From positions 1-64,000 of the forward strand of contig JAFGDS010000079.1 in assembly GCA_016931995.1 (NCBI GenBank): 64,000 bases of DNA. Reading direction: 5' to 3'. The notes beneath the pieces were generated by a model that was not told where the DNA came from, made no database searches, and worked only from the letters and a program-made list of their open reading frames with translations. Shown one piece after another: positions 39,835 through 48,152 of this stretch; position 1 is the stretch's first letter, and every line of letters starts with the position of its first letter. Both the position numbers and the translations under genes were made by a program. This DNA is from Pirellulales bacterium. Lineage in GTDB: Bacteria > Planctomycetota > Planctomycetia > Pirellulales > Thermoguttaceae.

Positions 39835-40098
39835 TCAACCACCCCCGGCCGATTTTCGGGCCGCCTCGGCCCGGCACGCCAGGCAGGGCCAGACCTCCAT
39901 CCAACGCTGGCAAACTGGGCAACAGTAGGGAACCACGTAAAAATGGCCCGGCGGCGTCCGGCGGTAGTGTTTTTCGACGCAAATGGCCAGGCCGGCGGCC
40001 CGGGCCAGCCGGGCCAGCTCGCGACTCCAGCCGGCCATGCCCGCCCGTTGGATCAGGGCGGCCAGTTCACGAAAGGTTGGCAGCCGGCCCACGGTCAT
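39835..40098 (-). CDS. Small protein with two CxxC motifs
   Basis: An 87-residue product ending with a zinc-ribbon-like pair: YCCPVCQRW and PCLACRAEAA. The N-terminal half is helical (TFRELAALIQRAGMAG). It starts three bases after the preceding gene's stop. Probable DNA- or RNA-binding phage accessory protein (inference). Confidence 0.65.
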   Translation of the reverse strand: MTVGRLPTFRELAALIQRAGMAGWSRELARLARAAGLAICVEKHYRRTPPGHFYVVPYCCPVCQRWMEVWPCLACRAEAARKSAGGG

Positions 40099-40101
40099 GG
40101 G

Positions 40102-40344
40102 TCAGTTTCTCCGGGCCACGATCAGCCGGGTCAACCGCCGGGCATCGTCCACGATCGACTGGATCTCCTCGGCCCAACGCCGGGCCGGGGCCACGGGCTC
40201 GTCCAGGGTCCAGGTAAGGACCTTCGCCACGTCGCGGGCCGTCATCGCCATGCAGTGGAGATCCCCGCAGGGCTCGTCCGCCGCGGCCAGCGCGAACTCC
40301 ATCATGGCGTCCCGCGCCGCCTGGATATCTTCCTCCGGTCGCAT
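40102..40344 (-). CDS. Small helical protein of unknown function
   Basis: An 80-residue, largely helical product (MRPEEDIQAARDAMMEFALA; PARRWAEEIQSIVDDARRLT). It is tightly linked to the zinc-motif gene downstream and 39 bases after the long coiled-coil gene. No recognised family. Confidence 0.6.
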   Translation of the reverse strand: MRPEEDIQAARDAMMEFALAAADEPCGDLHCMAMTARDVAKVLTWTLDEPVAPARRWAEEIQSIVDDARRLTRLIVARRN

Positions 40345-40383
40345 GGCAACCCCCGGTCCCCAATCCGCAATACCTTACCAAAA

Positions 40384-42246
40384 CTACTGGAAAATGTCCT
40401 CCGGCCGGCGTACCCGCTCGTTGACCGCCGGGGCCACGCTCCGGCCCGGGGCGGCCGGCGTCGACCCGGGCGCGGCGGCCTGGGTCTTGTCGGCCAGCGC
40501 GTGGGTGAGCGCTTCGAGCTTGTCCCCGTTTGATTTGAGCTGGTCGATGAGCCGGCGGGTTTCGTCGCTCTGGATGAACGACGATTCCAGGCCCCGTTGC
40601 GCTTCGCGGACGGTGGCCAGGGTCTTGCCCGGCGCGGCCAGGCGCTCTTGCTCGACCACCAGCCGCTCTTTCTCGGTGTCGAGCCGCCGCATATTCGCGA
40701 GCTGGTCCTCGAGGATTTGCGCTTGCTGGAGCCGGCCGGGGTCGGTGGTCAGGTCGGGCCCCGTGCGGGGATCGGTTCCGCCGATGGGGATTTCGCTCGG
40801 CATGGCCCGCCGGCGCGACGGGAACCGCAGCGAGAGCATTTGCTGGCGGAGCCGTTGCTCGAACACGTCGCGGCCCGTCTTGCCGCCGGGGATGTTTTCG
40901 GCCAGGGACCAATCCAGGCCCGCTTCGGTGCGTTCCACGTAGCTCGCGCCCGCCTCGGCCAGCAATTCATCCATTTTCTCTTTCGACCAGTCGGCCGACG
41001 CGGCCCGCTCCATGCCGGCCTTGGTCGAGCGGAGCTTGCCGAGAGTGGCTTCGTGCTGAATCTGGCTTTCCACCACCTTCGCGCGGAACGTGCCGGCGAT
41101 TTCCTTCTCGAGGTCCCGCACGCCGCGGGCCAGCTCCTTGGGCGGGCGCTGCATCGCGGGCAACGACTCCTCAAAGTACTTCCGGGCGTAGAGCGGGCGC
41201 CCGCCCTCCTCCTGCATCAGCTCTTGCGAGGGCGTCCCGCCGGCCATGCTGATTGCCGCGGCCTTGCCCTTCACGCGCATTTCGAGCCCTTGCGTGAATT
41301 CCTCGCGCTCGAGCGGGTGGGCCGAGAGGTACTCTTGGCGCTCCTTGACAGTGCGGAGCCCCGTCCCTTTCCGGAGGAGCCGCCGCTTGCCCTTCTTCAC
41401 CTCGAAGGTGTCTTTCTCGGGCAGGAACGCGCGGAGCTGCTGTTCGTACTGTTCGGCCGCCTGGGTGGAAATGTTGCCCTCGGGATCCTCCATCGCTTGC
41501 GAAAACGCGGTCGCCAGGGCCAGGGCCTCGGGCAGGGCGACGTTCCCGCCGGCGGCCATGCGGACCGCGCCGGGGATCGTGTTCGTGGCGACCTTCTCCG
41601 TGGACGTGCTCCGCGATTGGGCGACGGTGGCCATAAGATAGCCGGCGTTGACTCGCGGGTCTTTCGTGCCCGACGCTTTTTCCATGCCCGCGATTGCCTT
41701 GGCCACGGCCAAGCGCTCCTCGGGATTGTCGGGGACCAGGCGTTGGGATTCGTGCAGGATGTCCAGGACGCGGTCGTAGCCGGCGCGGTCCTTCGCGCCG
41801 GTCGCGCTAATGACCTCGCCCGCCTCGCGACGGAGCTGGTCGAGCCCGCCGGAGCGCGGCGCGCGGGCTTGCATGGCGGCCAGCTCTTTCTCGAACCAGG
41901 CACGATCCTCCTTCGTTGCCCCGCCCATCATCCGTTTGAGATTCGCTTCCGACGTGAAGCCGGCGGCAAAGTGTTCCTGAGCCTTCTTGGCCAGCTCGGC
42001 GCGCTCTCGCTCGGCGGCCATGACCATGCGGATTGCGGAATGAACGGACAGATAGCCGGCGGCCGTGGCGGCCAGGCCCTTCACCCAGTTGGCCATGCCC
42101 TCGACAGCCGAGGTCGATCCGCTCCGGCTCGCCTGTGCCAGCCGTCGATTCTGCTCGATGAGCTTCGTGTTTTCCTTCTCCAGCCGGTGCATGGCCGATT
42201 CGACCTGCTCGATCCGGGCGGAAAAGGTGAGATCTACGTTACCCAT
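40384..42246 (-). CDS. Long coiled-coil structural protein (tape-measure-like candidate)
   Basis: A 620-residue product started at ATG 42246 (MGNVDLTFSARIEQVESAMH). Order of features: heptad-rich helix with KENTKLIEQNRRLAQ (about 20-45), hydrophobic segment (WVKGLAATAAGYLSVHSAIRM), long alpha-helical body, and a C-terminal helix (LQQAQILEDQLANMRRLD). An N-terminal coiled coil, a hydrophobic stretch and a helical rod are typical of tail tape-measure proteins, but no tail genes are nearby and the length is short. The start is directly preceded by a 39-base CGAATCCCGAACCCC repeat, so no ribosome binding site is seen. Confidence 0.55.
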   Translation of the reverse strand: MGNVDLTFSARIEQVESAMHRLEKENTKLIEQNRRLAQASRSGSTSAVEGMANWVKGLAATAAGYLSVHSAIRMVMAAERERAELAKKAQEHFAAGFTSEANLKRMMGGATKEDRAWFEKELAAMQARAPRSGGLDQLRREAGEVISATGAKDRAGYDRVLDILHESQRLVPDNPEERLAVAKAIAGMEKASGTKDPRVNAGYLMATVAQSRSTSTEKVATNTIPGAVRMAAGGNVALPEALALATAFSQAMEDPEGNISTQAAEQYEQQLRAFLPEKDTFEVKKGKRRLLRKGTGLRTVKERQEYLSAHPLEREEFTQGLEMRVKGKAAAISMAGGTPSQELMQEEGGRPLYARKYFEESLPAMQRPPKELARGVRDLEKEIAGTFRAKVVESQIQHEATLGKLRSTKAGMERAASADWSKEKMDELLAEAGASYVERTEAGLDWSLAENIPGGKTGRDVFEQRLRQQMLSLRFPSRRRAMPSEIPIGGTDPRTGPDLTTDPGRLQQAQILEDQLANMRRLDTEKERLVVEQERLAAPGKTLATVREAQRGLESSFIQSDETRRLIDQLKSNGDKLEALTHALADKTQAAAPGSTPAAPGRSVAPAVNERVRRPEDIFQ

Positions 42247-42374
42247 GGTTCGGGACTCGGGGTTCGGGATTCGGGGCTTGGGGTTCAAAGGGGCCCGCCG
42301 CGGCGCTCTTCCAACACCGCGGCGGGCGGGCGCGGCCCGTCGATGCACTCCTTTTGGAGCCGGGCCGCTCGCGA

Positions 42375-43970
42375 CTACTCTTCGCTGCCGGTTCCGTCGT
42401 TGCGAACGACGCCTCTGAAATCGTTCATCGCGACCGCAAACCTGCCTTCAACTTGGAAAACCCGGCAGTTATTCTGCGGGCTGAAGTAGGAGCGCTGGCG
42501 CATCACCTCGAAACCTTCCTGGTACACGTAGACGATCGAACGTCCGGCACGCGGGGGAGCAAAGCCGTAATAGGCTGTGGCCGAAACCGCGTCCAGGCCC
42601 GTTTCGACCACGTAATCGACCTCGCCTCGGAACGGGTTGGCGGCGCCGGCCGACGTGGGCGTCACGTTCAAATCGACTCGCAAGAGCTTTTGCGTCGTGG
42701 TCTCCAGCGCGGAGGGAACGAGAAGCAAACTCAGCGGCAGCCCCGCGCGGCGCTTGCCGGCCAGGCCCATTTGCTGCCGAAGAAGAAGCCGCATGGCGTC
42801 CAGTTGCGCGACGCTGGGCGGCGCGCCGGGCGTCTGGAGGTTGGTGTGCTCGGCGTCAATAAGCGGATAGCCGTCGATGCATTCTTCGTTGCCGGTTAGG
42901 AGCCGGAGGCACAATGAATTGAGTGTGTGGTCGTGCGCGGCCACCTTGTCGGCCAGGGCCTCGGCGAACGCGCCCAGGTTATCGTCGAGGATCATCCGCG
43001 GGGTGAGCGCGAACTCGTCCCCATAGCTCTCGACTTGGATCGATTGGTAGCTCTCGGGGAAGGTGGATTGCTCGAAGTCGTGGCCGTCGACGTGCTGGGG
43101 CAACTCCCCGAACTCGCCCAGCCGCAGGATCGTGGCCGGCTTGAAATTGGGGACGCTCTTGAGCTGGTGGGCCCAGCGGCGGAACGTCGTGCCGGTGTAC
43201 TGCATCGCGCCCTCCACGATTTTGTTCGCGGCGGCCGAGAGGATGTTCGGAAAATCGCCCGGCGTGCCGTAGGGCACGTCCGCCCCGTACACCTCGCGGA
43301 CGGCCTCGGGGTCGCCCAGGCACGCCGCGGCGACGGTGTGCCGGGGAACGGACACGTACCGGCCCGTCTTGGCCTCGGCCAACTCTTTCATCGCGCTTAT
43401 CGGGCCAATCGCGCGCTCGGCCAGCCGGCCGGCGAAGTGGTCCCGAACCTTTTCCGCCTCGCTCGGGCCGACCGGCCGCGGCGCGTCCGCCTGGAAATTG
43501 CGGCGGCCGTGCGGGTAAAGACGATCCTCGCGTTGGATCACGGTTTCGTTCGCCGCGAGATACTCTTGATTCGCGCGCTCGACCTGGGCCGCGCGCTCGG
43601 GTGAAATCGTTGTGGACATGTCGGTTTCCTTTCCGCCGGTGGCTGCCGGCGCACGGTGATGGTTGCGACCCGCCGCGCCCATCGCGGAGGTCATGTTTGC
43701 TTCGGCGCGGATCGGCTCGACCGAAACGCCCGCCTCGGCCAGCTCGTTTTCGAGCGCGGCGATTTCTTGTTGCCCGCGCAAGCGGGCCCTCGCGCGAATC
43801 AATTGGTTAAGGTAGTCCTCCTGGCCGGCTGTCACGATCATCTTCTCGGCGTGCGGTCTCACGTCGGACGATGGGTACTCCTCGCGGATCAGCTCGGTCT
43901 CTTGGTTCGTGCTGCTGGTTTGTACCGCGACATTTGGAGCAAGGTAACGGACGTTCGTGGGCGTGCTCAT
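42375..43970 (-). CDS. Major capsid protein candidate, Mu gpT-like, with N-terminal extension
   Basis: A 531-residue product. Residues from about 180 on fit gpT/HK97-type major head subunits: the segment QSIQVESYGDEFALTPRMIL followed by DDNLGAFAEAL and then ADKVAAHDHTLNSLCL is the most typical; a spine-helix and the C-terminal FEVMRQRSYFSPQNNCRVF follow. Residues 40-85 are charged and helical (QEDYLNQLIRARARLRGQQE), like a scaffolding or delta domain. ATG 43970 has AGAGGGG upstream. An in-frame ATG at 43619 (residue 118, MSTTISPERAAQ) also has a strong site (GGAAAGGAAA), so a shorter capsid may be made from the same gene. Function is inferred, not proven. Confidence 0.6.
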   Translation of the reverse strand: MSTPTNVRYLAPNVAVQTSSTNQETELIREEYPSSDVRPHAEKMIVTAGQEDYLNQLIRARARLRGQQEIAALENELAEAGVSVEPIRAEANMTSAMGAAGRNHHRAPAATGGKETDMSTTISPERAAQVERANQEYLAANETVIQREDRLYPHGRRNFQADAPRPVGPSEAEKVRDHFAGRLAERAIGPISAMKELAEAKTGRYVSVPRHTVAAACLGDPEAVREVYGADVPYGTPGDFPNILSAAANKIVEGAMQYTGTTFRRWAHQLKSVPNFKPATILRLGEFGELPQHVDGHDFEQSTFPESYQSIQVESYGDEFALTPRMILDDNLGAFAEALADKVAAHDHTLNSLCLRLLTGNEECIDGYPLIDAEHTNLQTPGAPPSVAQLDAMRLLLRQQMGLAGKRRAGLPLSLLLVPSALETTTQKLLRVDLNVTPTSAGAANPFRGEVDYVVETGLDAVSATAYYGFAPPRAGRSIVYVYQEGFEVMRQRSYFSPQNNCRVFQVEGRFAVAMNDFRGVVRNDGTGSEE

Positions 43971-44309
43971 TTGCTATCCCCTCTTTGGGTCAAAACCCAA
44001 AAAAACGACCCTGATGATGATGACGCGCGAACCTTCCCCCCCGCGCCTCGGCGACCCACCCCCGTCAAAAAAACGACCATGGTGGTGGTGGCATGGAAAA
44101 AACTCGTCGCGCGCCAAAACGGCGCCATCCCGGGGGTCCCGTTCGGCCGCACACCCCCCCGGGTAGGACCCAGGAGGGTCGGGTTGGCGGGCCGGGTCGG
44201 GATGGTCGCAAGTGCTTGCATGGCAACGTGTTAAGTGAAATAACAGCCGGCGGGGAAACGATCGGGAAACCCCGCCGGCTGGATCGACGGGGCGCGCGAC
44301 CGCCCCGGA
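43971..44309. terminator. 339-base gap with an 11-bp inverted repeat
   Basis: AGCCGGCGGGG (44245-44255) and CCCCGCCGGCT (44270-44280) form a strong hairpin just after the coiled-coil gene stop on the minus strand. There is no T-run, so it may be a processing or attenuation structure upstream of the capsid gene. The rest (43971-44244) shows no supported gene. Confidence 0.4.
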
Positions 44310-45113
44310 TCAGGGCTGGAGCTGTTGGGCCTCGAGCTGGCGGATCCGATCGGTGAACCCGTCGATGCGCGACTGGAGGCGGTCAATTTCCTGGGCGGCC
44401 CGGGCGGCCACGGAGCCGCCGGCCTGGGCCCGGGATAGTTCGTTCTTGGCCAGGTCGATCAGTTGCCGCTGGAGCTTCGACCGGAGGGCGAGGGCACGTT
44501 GGCGCCGTTGCTCGACGCCGGCCGGATCGCCCGCTGGCCAGCTTCCGGCGGCCAAGTGGGGATTGGCTTCTCGGATTGCGGGGTGGGGCAAGCGGAGGAA
44601 TCTTACGAAGTCATCGTCGCTCACCTCGCCGGCCTCCCACCGTGCAAGCCGCGCTCGCCACTCGTCCGCGGTGTCGGCCGCGCCGACTTGGGATTGCCAA
44701 TACGCGAGTTGCTCGTGGGTCTTTGCGATTTGCCGTTTCAAGTGGTGGATTTCGGCGGCCAACTCGGCCGGGGCCGTGTCGAGCAACTCGCGGCGGGCGC
44801 GGTCGATCCGGTCGCGGGCGGCCACCTCGGCCTTTGCCCTCGGCGGAGTCACGTCGGTCTTTCCGCGCTCGATATTGAGCTTGTCGAACAGCTCGAAGAG
44901 GTCGTACAGGTGGGCCTCGCCCTTGACCAGGTCGGCCAGCTTTGGGCCGCGGGGCAGCTCGATTCGGTTGGGCAAACTCTCCGCGGCCTCGAGCGCGGCC
45001 TCTGCCGCGTGCAGCTCGTCGACCAGCTTTTGCCGGGCCTCTTTGCCGGGCCTCTTTGGCGGGTTTTCCGCGCGTTTCGCGGTCTGGGCTTTGATCGGTG
45101 TCGCGGTTGCCAT
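44310..45113 (-). CDS. Coiled-coil protein, scaffold-like
   Basis: A 267-residue product; ATG 45113 follows AAAGGA. Almost entirely charged helix: KEARQKLVDELHAAEAALEA; AEIHHLKRQIAKTHEQLAYW; and a C-terminal LQSRIDGFTDRIRQLEAQQL. Its position immediately upstream of the capsid gene suggests a scaffolding or head-maturation role (inference). Confidence 0.65.
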   Translation of the reverse strand: MATATPIKAQTAKRAENPPKRPGKEARQKLVDELHAAEAALEAAESLPNRIELPRGPKLADLVKGEAHLYDLFELFDKLNIERGKTDVTPPRAKAEVAARDRIDRARRELLDTAPAELAAEIHHLKRQIAKTHEQLAYWQSQVGAADTADEWRARLARWEAGEVSDDDFVRFLRLPHPAIREANPHLAAGSWPAGDPAGVEQRRQRALALRSKLQRQLIDLAKNELSRAQAGGSVAARAAQEIDRLQSRIDGFTDRIRQLEAQQLQP

Positions 45114-45167
45114 GTTGTCGGGTCCTTTCGTCGTGGGATGGTGGTGACGCGCCCAAAAACTGGGCGG

Positions 45168-45518
45168 TCATGTTGGTGGTTCGGCCGGCGGTCGGGCGAC
45201 CCAAACGGTCGCCCACCTGCCGGACTGTGTTTGTCGGCGGCGGCCCGAGTCCACGACCACGCCGGCTTGGACCAGCTCGACCCGCCGGGCACGGCTCGTA
45301 TCGCTCAGCAGGCCCGTGGTGATCGAAACCTCGGGGTCGGTCATCCCCTCGGCGCCGGCGGCCCGAATCGCGTGGTAAACCACGCTGCGGAGCCGATTGC
45401 CTTCGGGGCGGATTCGTCGCTGCGCCTCGGCCCGGCACCCGCCCGGCCCCGCCCGCGCCGGCAACGGCGGCGGTGGCGCCTCGGGCGCGAACGGCAATGT
45501 GGTTTGGTGCTCGGTCAT
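45168..45518 (-). CDS. Winged-helix-like small protein
   Basis: A 116-residue product. Pro-rich N-terminus, then a winged-helix pattern (MTDPEVSITTGLLSDTSRAR, RVELVQAGVVVDSGRR, QTQSGRWATVWVA). Its ATG overlaps the stop of the preceding gene (ATGA), so translation is coupled. Probably DNA-binding. Confidence 0.7.
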   Translation of the reverse strand: MTEHQTTLPFAPEAPPPPLPARAGPGGCRAEAQRRIRPEGNRLRSVVYHAIRAAGAEGMTDPEVSITTGLLSDTSRARRVELVQAGVVVDSGRRRQTQSGRWATVWVARPPAEPPT

Positions 45519-46384
45519 ACTACGGCCTCCTGCTTCGCGCGGCCGTTCGCGCCGGGCGCGGCCAGCGGTTCGCGCAACTCGATCTGGCTCAAGAGCTGGC
45601 CCCAGGAGGTGGGCGGGGAGAGCCGCGTCGCGGACCGCTTGAGAACGCGGGTAAGGTAAGCGATGGGCGCGGCCAGGTCGTCGCCCCGCCGCTTCCGCAT
45701 GGCCTCCAGGCCGCCGACGAGCCAGCTCTCGGGCGCCACATGCCGAAGATGGATCGCCGCGAGCTTCAGCAGAACCTCCCGGTCCTCGGCCGTTTTGTAC
45801 GGCACGAGTCCGCAGAACGTCTTGCGCGCGAACTCTCTTACAAGATCCAACTCCTCTCCTGTTATCACATATACATGGTCGACACGACTCGACCCGACCT
45901 CGGGCTCGGGCTCGGGCTCGGGCTCGGGTTCGGGCTCGGGTTCGGGCTCGGGATTCGCCATAGTCTTTCGAGAGGCTTCGGCGAAGGCTTTGCCAAAGCC
46001 TTCCGCAAAGGCTTTAACCTGTTGTGCCAGTTCATCTTTTAGCCGGCATTCGGGCAGCAAATCCATCAGGCCGGCCCACGATTTCACCACGTTAGGTGAC
46101 TCGGGCTTGTTGTATTTCAAAAAGTTGGGGACCCCAACGAAACAAGCCCTTTCGTCATGCTTCACCAAACCCTTCGCCAAGCCTTCCATAAAGGCTTCGG
46201 CGAAGGCTTCGGGCTGCCACCCCAACTCAGCGGCCAGCCCGGGAAGGGTCGCCCGCATCGCCCCCAGGGACGTGAGATGCGGGTGCGTCAAGACGAACAG
46301 GAAGGCGAGCTTTCCGCGATCCGACAGACCGCGGAATTTCTCGTCGTTCCATATTCTGGGATCAATCTTCCTGAAGCGGCCCAT
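45515..46384 (-). CDS. Phage replication-initiation-like protein with Pro-Glu linker
   Basis: A 289-residue product. N-terminal winged-helix-like domain (RIWNDEKFRGLSDRGKLAFL, TSLGAMRATLPGLAAELGW, CFVGVPNFLKYNKPESPNVV) resembles phage replisome organiser proteins. A (Pro-Glu)n linker of about nine dipeptides, from a hexanucleotide repeat at 45898-45955, separates it from a C-terminal helical domain (LVREFARKTFCGLVPYKTAE; WLVGGLEAMRKRRGDDL). It could load a host helicase. The linker length is likely variable between strains. Confidence 0.65.
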   Translation of the reverse strand: MGRFRKIDPRIWNDEKFRGLSDRGKLAFLFVLTHPHLTSLGAMRATLPGLAAELGWQPEAFAEAFMEGLAKGLVKHDERACFVGVPNFLKYNKPESPNVVKSWAGLMDLLPECRLKDELAQQVKAFAEGFGKAFAEASRKTMANPEPEPEPEPEPEPEPEPEVGSSRVDHVYVITGEELDLVREFARKTFCGLVPYKTAEDREVLLKLAAIHLRHVAPESWLVGGLEAMRKRRGDDLAAPIAYLTRVLKRSATRLSPPTSWGQLLSQIELREPLAAPGANGRAKQEAVV

Positions 46385-46387
46385 GGG

Positions 46388-46639
46388 TCACTCCGGACGG
46401 CGGCGCGGACGCCCGGCGGCGAGCCGCTTGCGGCCATTGGTTTTGCTGGTTGCGGCCGCGGACATGGGCAACTGCCGCCCGACGAACTCTCGGAGATCGA
46501 CCGCGCGAATCCGAATTCTCGACCGGACGCGGATGCCCGCTAAATCGCCGGTTTCAACGAGGCGATGGACGGTGCGCGGATGAACTCTCAGTTCTTCGGC
46601 CGCTTCCCCGACAGTCAAAACATCAAGACCAATCTTCAT
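46388..46639 (-). CDS. Excisionase/MerR-type HTH protein
   Basis: An 83-residue product; ATG 46639 follows GGGGAGGT. The fold pattern LTVGEAAEELRVHPRTVHRL, then VETGDLAGIRVRSRIRI, is that of the helix-turn-helix family used by excisionases and small regulators. Basic C-terminus. It starts the leftward cluster and is separated from the next gene by three bases. Confidence 0.82.
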   Translation of the reverse strand: MKIGLDVLTVGEAAEELRVHPRTVHRLVETGDLAGIRVRSRIRIRAVDLREFVGRQLPMSAAATSKTNGRKRLAAGRPRRRPE

Positions 46640-46805
46640 CAGAATGACCTCCCCTAGAAAAAAAGTGCGAATTGGAACGACGCGACCTAAAATGACGAGG
46701 GCGCGGCCGCGATGCAATCCGAATCCGCGCGCGACTTGCGCAACGATGCGCAACGATGCGCGTGGCGCTCGGGGAAAACCCCAGAAAAGTGCGTTGCGCC
46801 TGGCG
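46640..46805. promoter_or_regulatory. Candidate operator/promoter region of the element's leftward operon
   Basis: 166 bases before the excisionase-type gene. Direct repeats GCGCAACGAT / GCGCAACGAT near 46738-46760 and a GCGTTGCGCCTGGCGC stretch could bind the HTH protein. No clear -10 or -35 box. Confidence 0.35.
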
Positions 46806-47570
46806 CTAGAATCGTTCCCAATGGAACCGGTCCGGGCCGGTCCGAAAGGAGAACTTCATGCCGGTCAGCGCGCGATTCAGCGCGGACGCCATGCCGCGCA
46901 GTTCCTTCGGTCCCTTGAACTCCGCCAGAGGGCTCGGCAGGTCCGCCGGCCAACCGGCGCGCTGGAAGGCGTCCAGCACGGTGAATTGCTCCGGCGCGTC
47001 GCGCGGGTACTTCCGGGCCACCTTGCCACGGAAACTCAGCGTGCGGCCCTCGCGATTCCACGCGGGCGTGGAGGCATCGACGGGCGCGGGGCCTCTGGCC
47101 AACTCGAATTCCCGCCGGAGCATCGCCTCCACCGGGACTAATTCGTCGTGGCGCAGGCGGTCCAGGGCGCCGCCGGACAGACGTTCCCGCAGGGCCGCCG
47201 CGTCCCCGACGTGCCGACGCAAAAGCGCCTGGGCGAGGTACAGCACGTCCCCGGTCAACTCAAAGACCGCTTCGTGCGCCGACGTGCCGGCCTGCCCGCC
47301 GAGAACCACGGCCCGGGGCGCCGCGCGAAGAAACCGCCCACGGACCGCCGCGGACACGCTCTGGACCTGGGGCAAGACCTCGACCAACCGATTAAGGCTG
47401 TTGCGGACGCGCTGGGCCACCATGGGCGGCACGGCGGGATCGTCTTTGCCCGATCCATCCCGAAGGAACTGAATCCCATCGGCCAGCCAACGGAGGTTCT
47501 CCGCACAGACGAGAGCCAGTCGATGAGCCGTTTCCAACTCGTCCGGCTCGGGGCGACGAGACTTTGCCAT
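46806..47570 (-). CDS. Element protein of unknown function, C-terminal winged-helix-like
   Basis: A 254-residue product; ATG 47570 follows AGGGTAGG. The N-terminal half is helical (ETAHRLALVCAENLRWLADG; VRNSLNRLVEVLPQVQSV). The last 80 residues (FRGKVARKYPRDAPEQFTVL, DAFQRAGWPADLPSPL) look like a winged helix that I associate with planctomycete mobile regions. Role unknown. It is the rightmost complete gene of the element. Confidence 0.6.
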   Translation of the reverse strand: MAKSRRPEPDELETAHRLALVCAENLRWLADGIQFLRDGSGKDDPAVPPMVAQRVRNSLNRLVEVLPQVQSVSAAVRGRFLRAAPRAVVLGGQAGTSAHEAVFELTGDVLYLAQALLRRHVGDAAALRERLSGGALDRLRHDELVPVEAMLRREFELARGPAPVDASTPAWNREGRTLSFRGKVARKYPRDAPEQFTVLDAFQRAGWPADLPSPLAEFKGPKELRGMASALNRALTGMKFSFRTGPDRFHWERF

Positions 47571-47673
47571 GATCCTACCCTTTCAAGCGCCGGTCCAGCC
47601 GGCGGGCTCGGGAAGGGTAGGCGACCCGAAGCCGCGCCGGCCGGCAAGGGGTAGCTAGCCCCGACCGACAAAA

Positions 47674-47868
47674 TCAGTCTACCGACCGTCCCTCCTCCGT
47701 CGATGCCCCGGGGGCAAGAATCCCCAACCGCTGGAGAATCGCGCGGACGTTCTCGGGCACGTTTTCGAGCGCGTGGACCTCCTCCTCCGACAGCCACCTT
47801 TGGGGCGCGCCGGATTGCGCGCCGCCTGGACAAGAAAGGTGCCGTTTTCCCGAGGTTTCTTGCGATAA
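47674..47868 (-). pseudogene. Severed 3' coding end of integrase 1, stranded at attR
   Basis: This is an orphan protein-like stretch (QRWLSEEEVHALENVPENVR, AILQRLGILAPGAS) with no start of its own inside the element. It is in the same frame as the attachment core (VEAAGIE, then LSQETSGKRHL), and its stop is at 47674. In the circular form, the integrase gene (37886 down to 36477) would join it in frame at the core to give a 534-residue integrase. In the chromosome it can only be entered from host sequence to the right. Confidence 0.7.
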
Positions 47869-47890
47869 TTCGATTCCCGCCGCCTCCACT
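47869..47890. repeat. attR core, 22 bases
   Basis: Exact duplicate of 36477-36498. The left neighbour bases differ (GATAA instead of CGGG), so the match is limited to the core. Confidence 0.93.
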
Positions 47891-47893
47891 GAA

Positions 47894-47930
47894 AACGCCG
47901 CCGGCAGGCAGAACGCTTGCAGGCGGTGTT
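47894..47930 (+). terminator. Possible original ssrA terminator, displaced by the element
   Basis: AACGCCGCC pairs with GGCGGTGTT (nine pairs, one G-U) directly after attR, where the tmRNA 3' flank would lie in the empty site. A GGGGTTTCTT follows, a weak T-run. Position makes it interesting; the structure alone is modest. Confidence 0.35.
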
Positions 47931-48152
47931 GGGGTTTCTTGGGGCAGGACGTGGCAGAGAAACACCTGCCACGAGCGAGGAGTCTGAGCAAAGTAGGCGT
48001 CTTCCCTGCTTGAAGGTGGTACTGCTGCCAGCTATACTAGGGGCGACCTTCACCGCAGTAAAAACGGCCCTGCGGATCCACCCGGTTCTTTGAAACTCCC
48101 TACCCTTTTCAAAAACACCTTCCTTCTCGAATGGCACGGGAGGCACACGTCC
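47931..48152. other. Intergenic region, no gene recognised
   Basis: Host DNA between attR and the dockerin gene. No repeats or RNA seen. Confidence 0.5.

Larger units (their letters stand above)
36477..47890. mobile_element. 11.4-kb integrative element in ssrA, phage satellite or reduced prophage
   Basis: Bounded by a 22-base direct repeat derived from the tmRNA 3' end, 11,392 bases apart. Every recognised gene inside is on the minus strand: a 254-residue protein, HTH protein, replication-initiation-like protein, winged-helix protein, coiled-coil protein, gpT-like capsid, long coiled-coil protein, three small proteins and two tyrosine integrases. No portal, terminase, tail-fibre or lysis gene was recognised. 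It lacks the dispersed repeats abundant in the host flanks, apart from one GAATCCCGAACCCC unit at 42247-42285, consistent with recent arrival. Confidence 0.85.

Noticed and set aside
39648-39842. 64-codon minus-strand frame before recombinase 2
   Set aside because: No ribosome binding site or coding character, overlaps neighbours.
43967-44221. 84-codon minus-strand frame before the capsid gene
   Set aside because: Low-complexity, no ribosome binding site, overlaps the capsid start.
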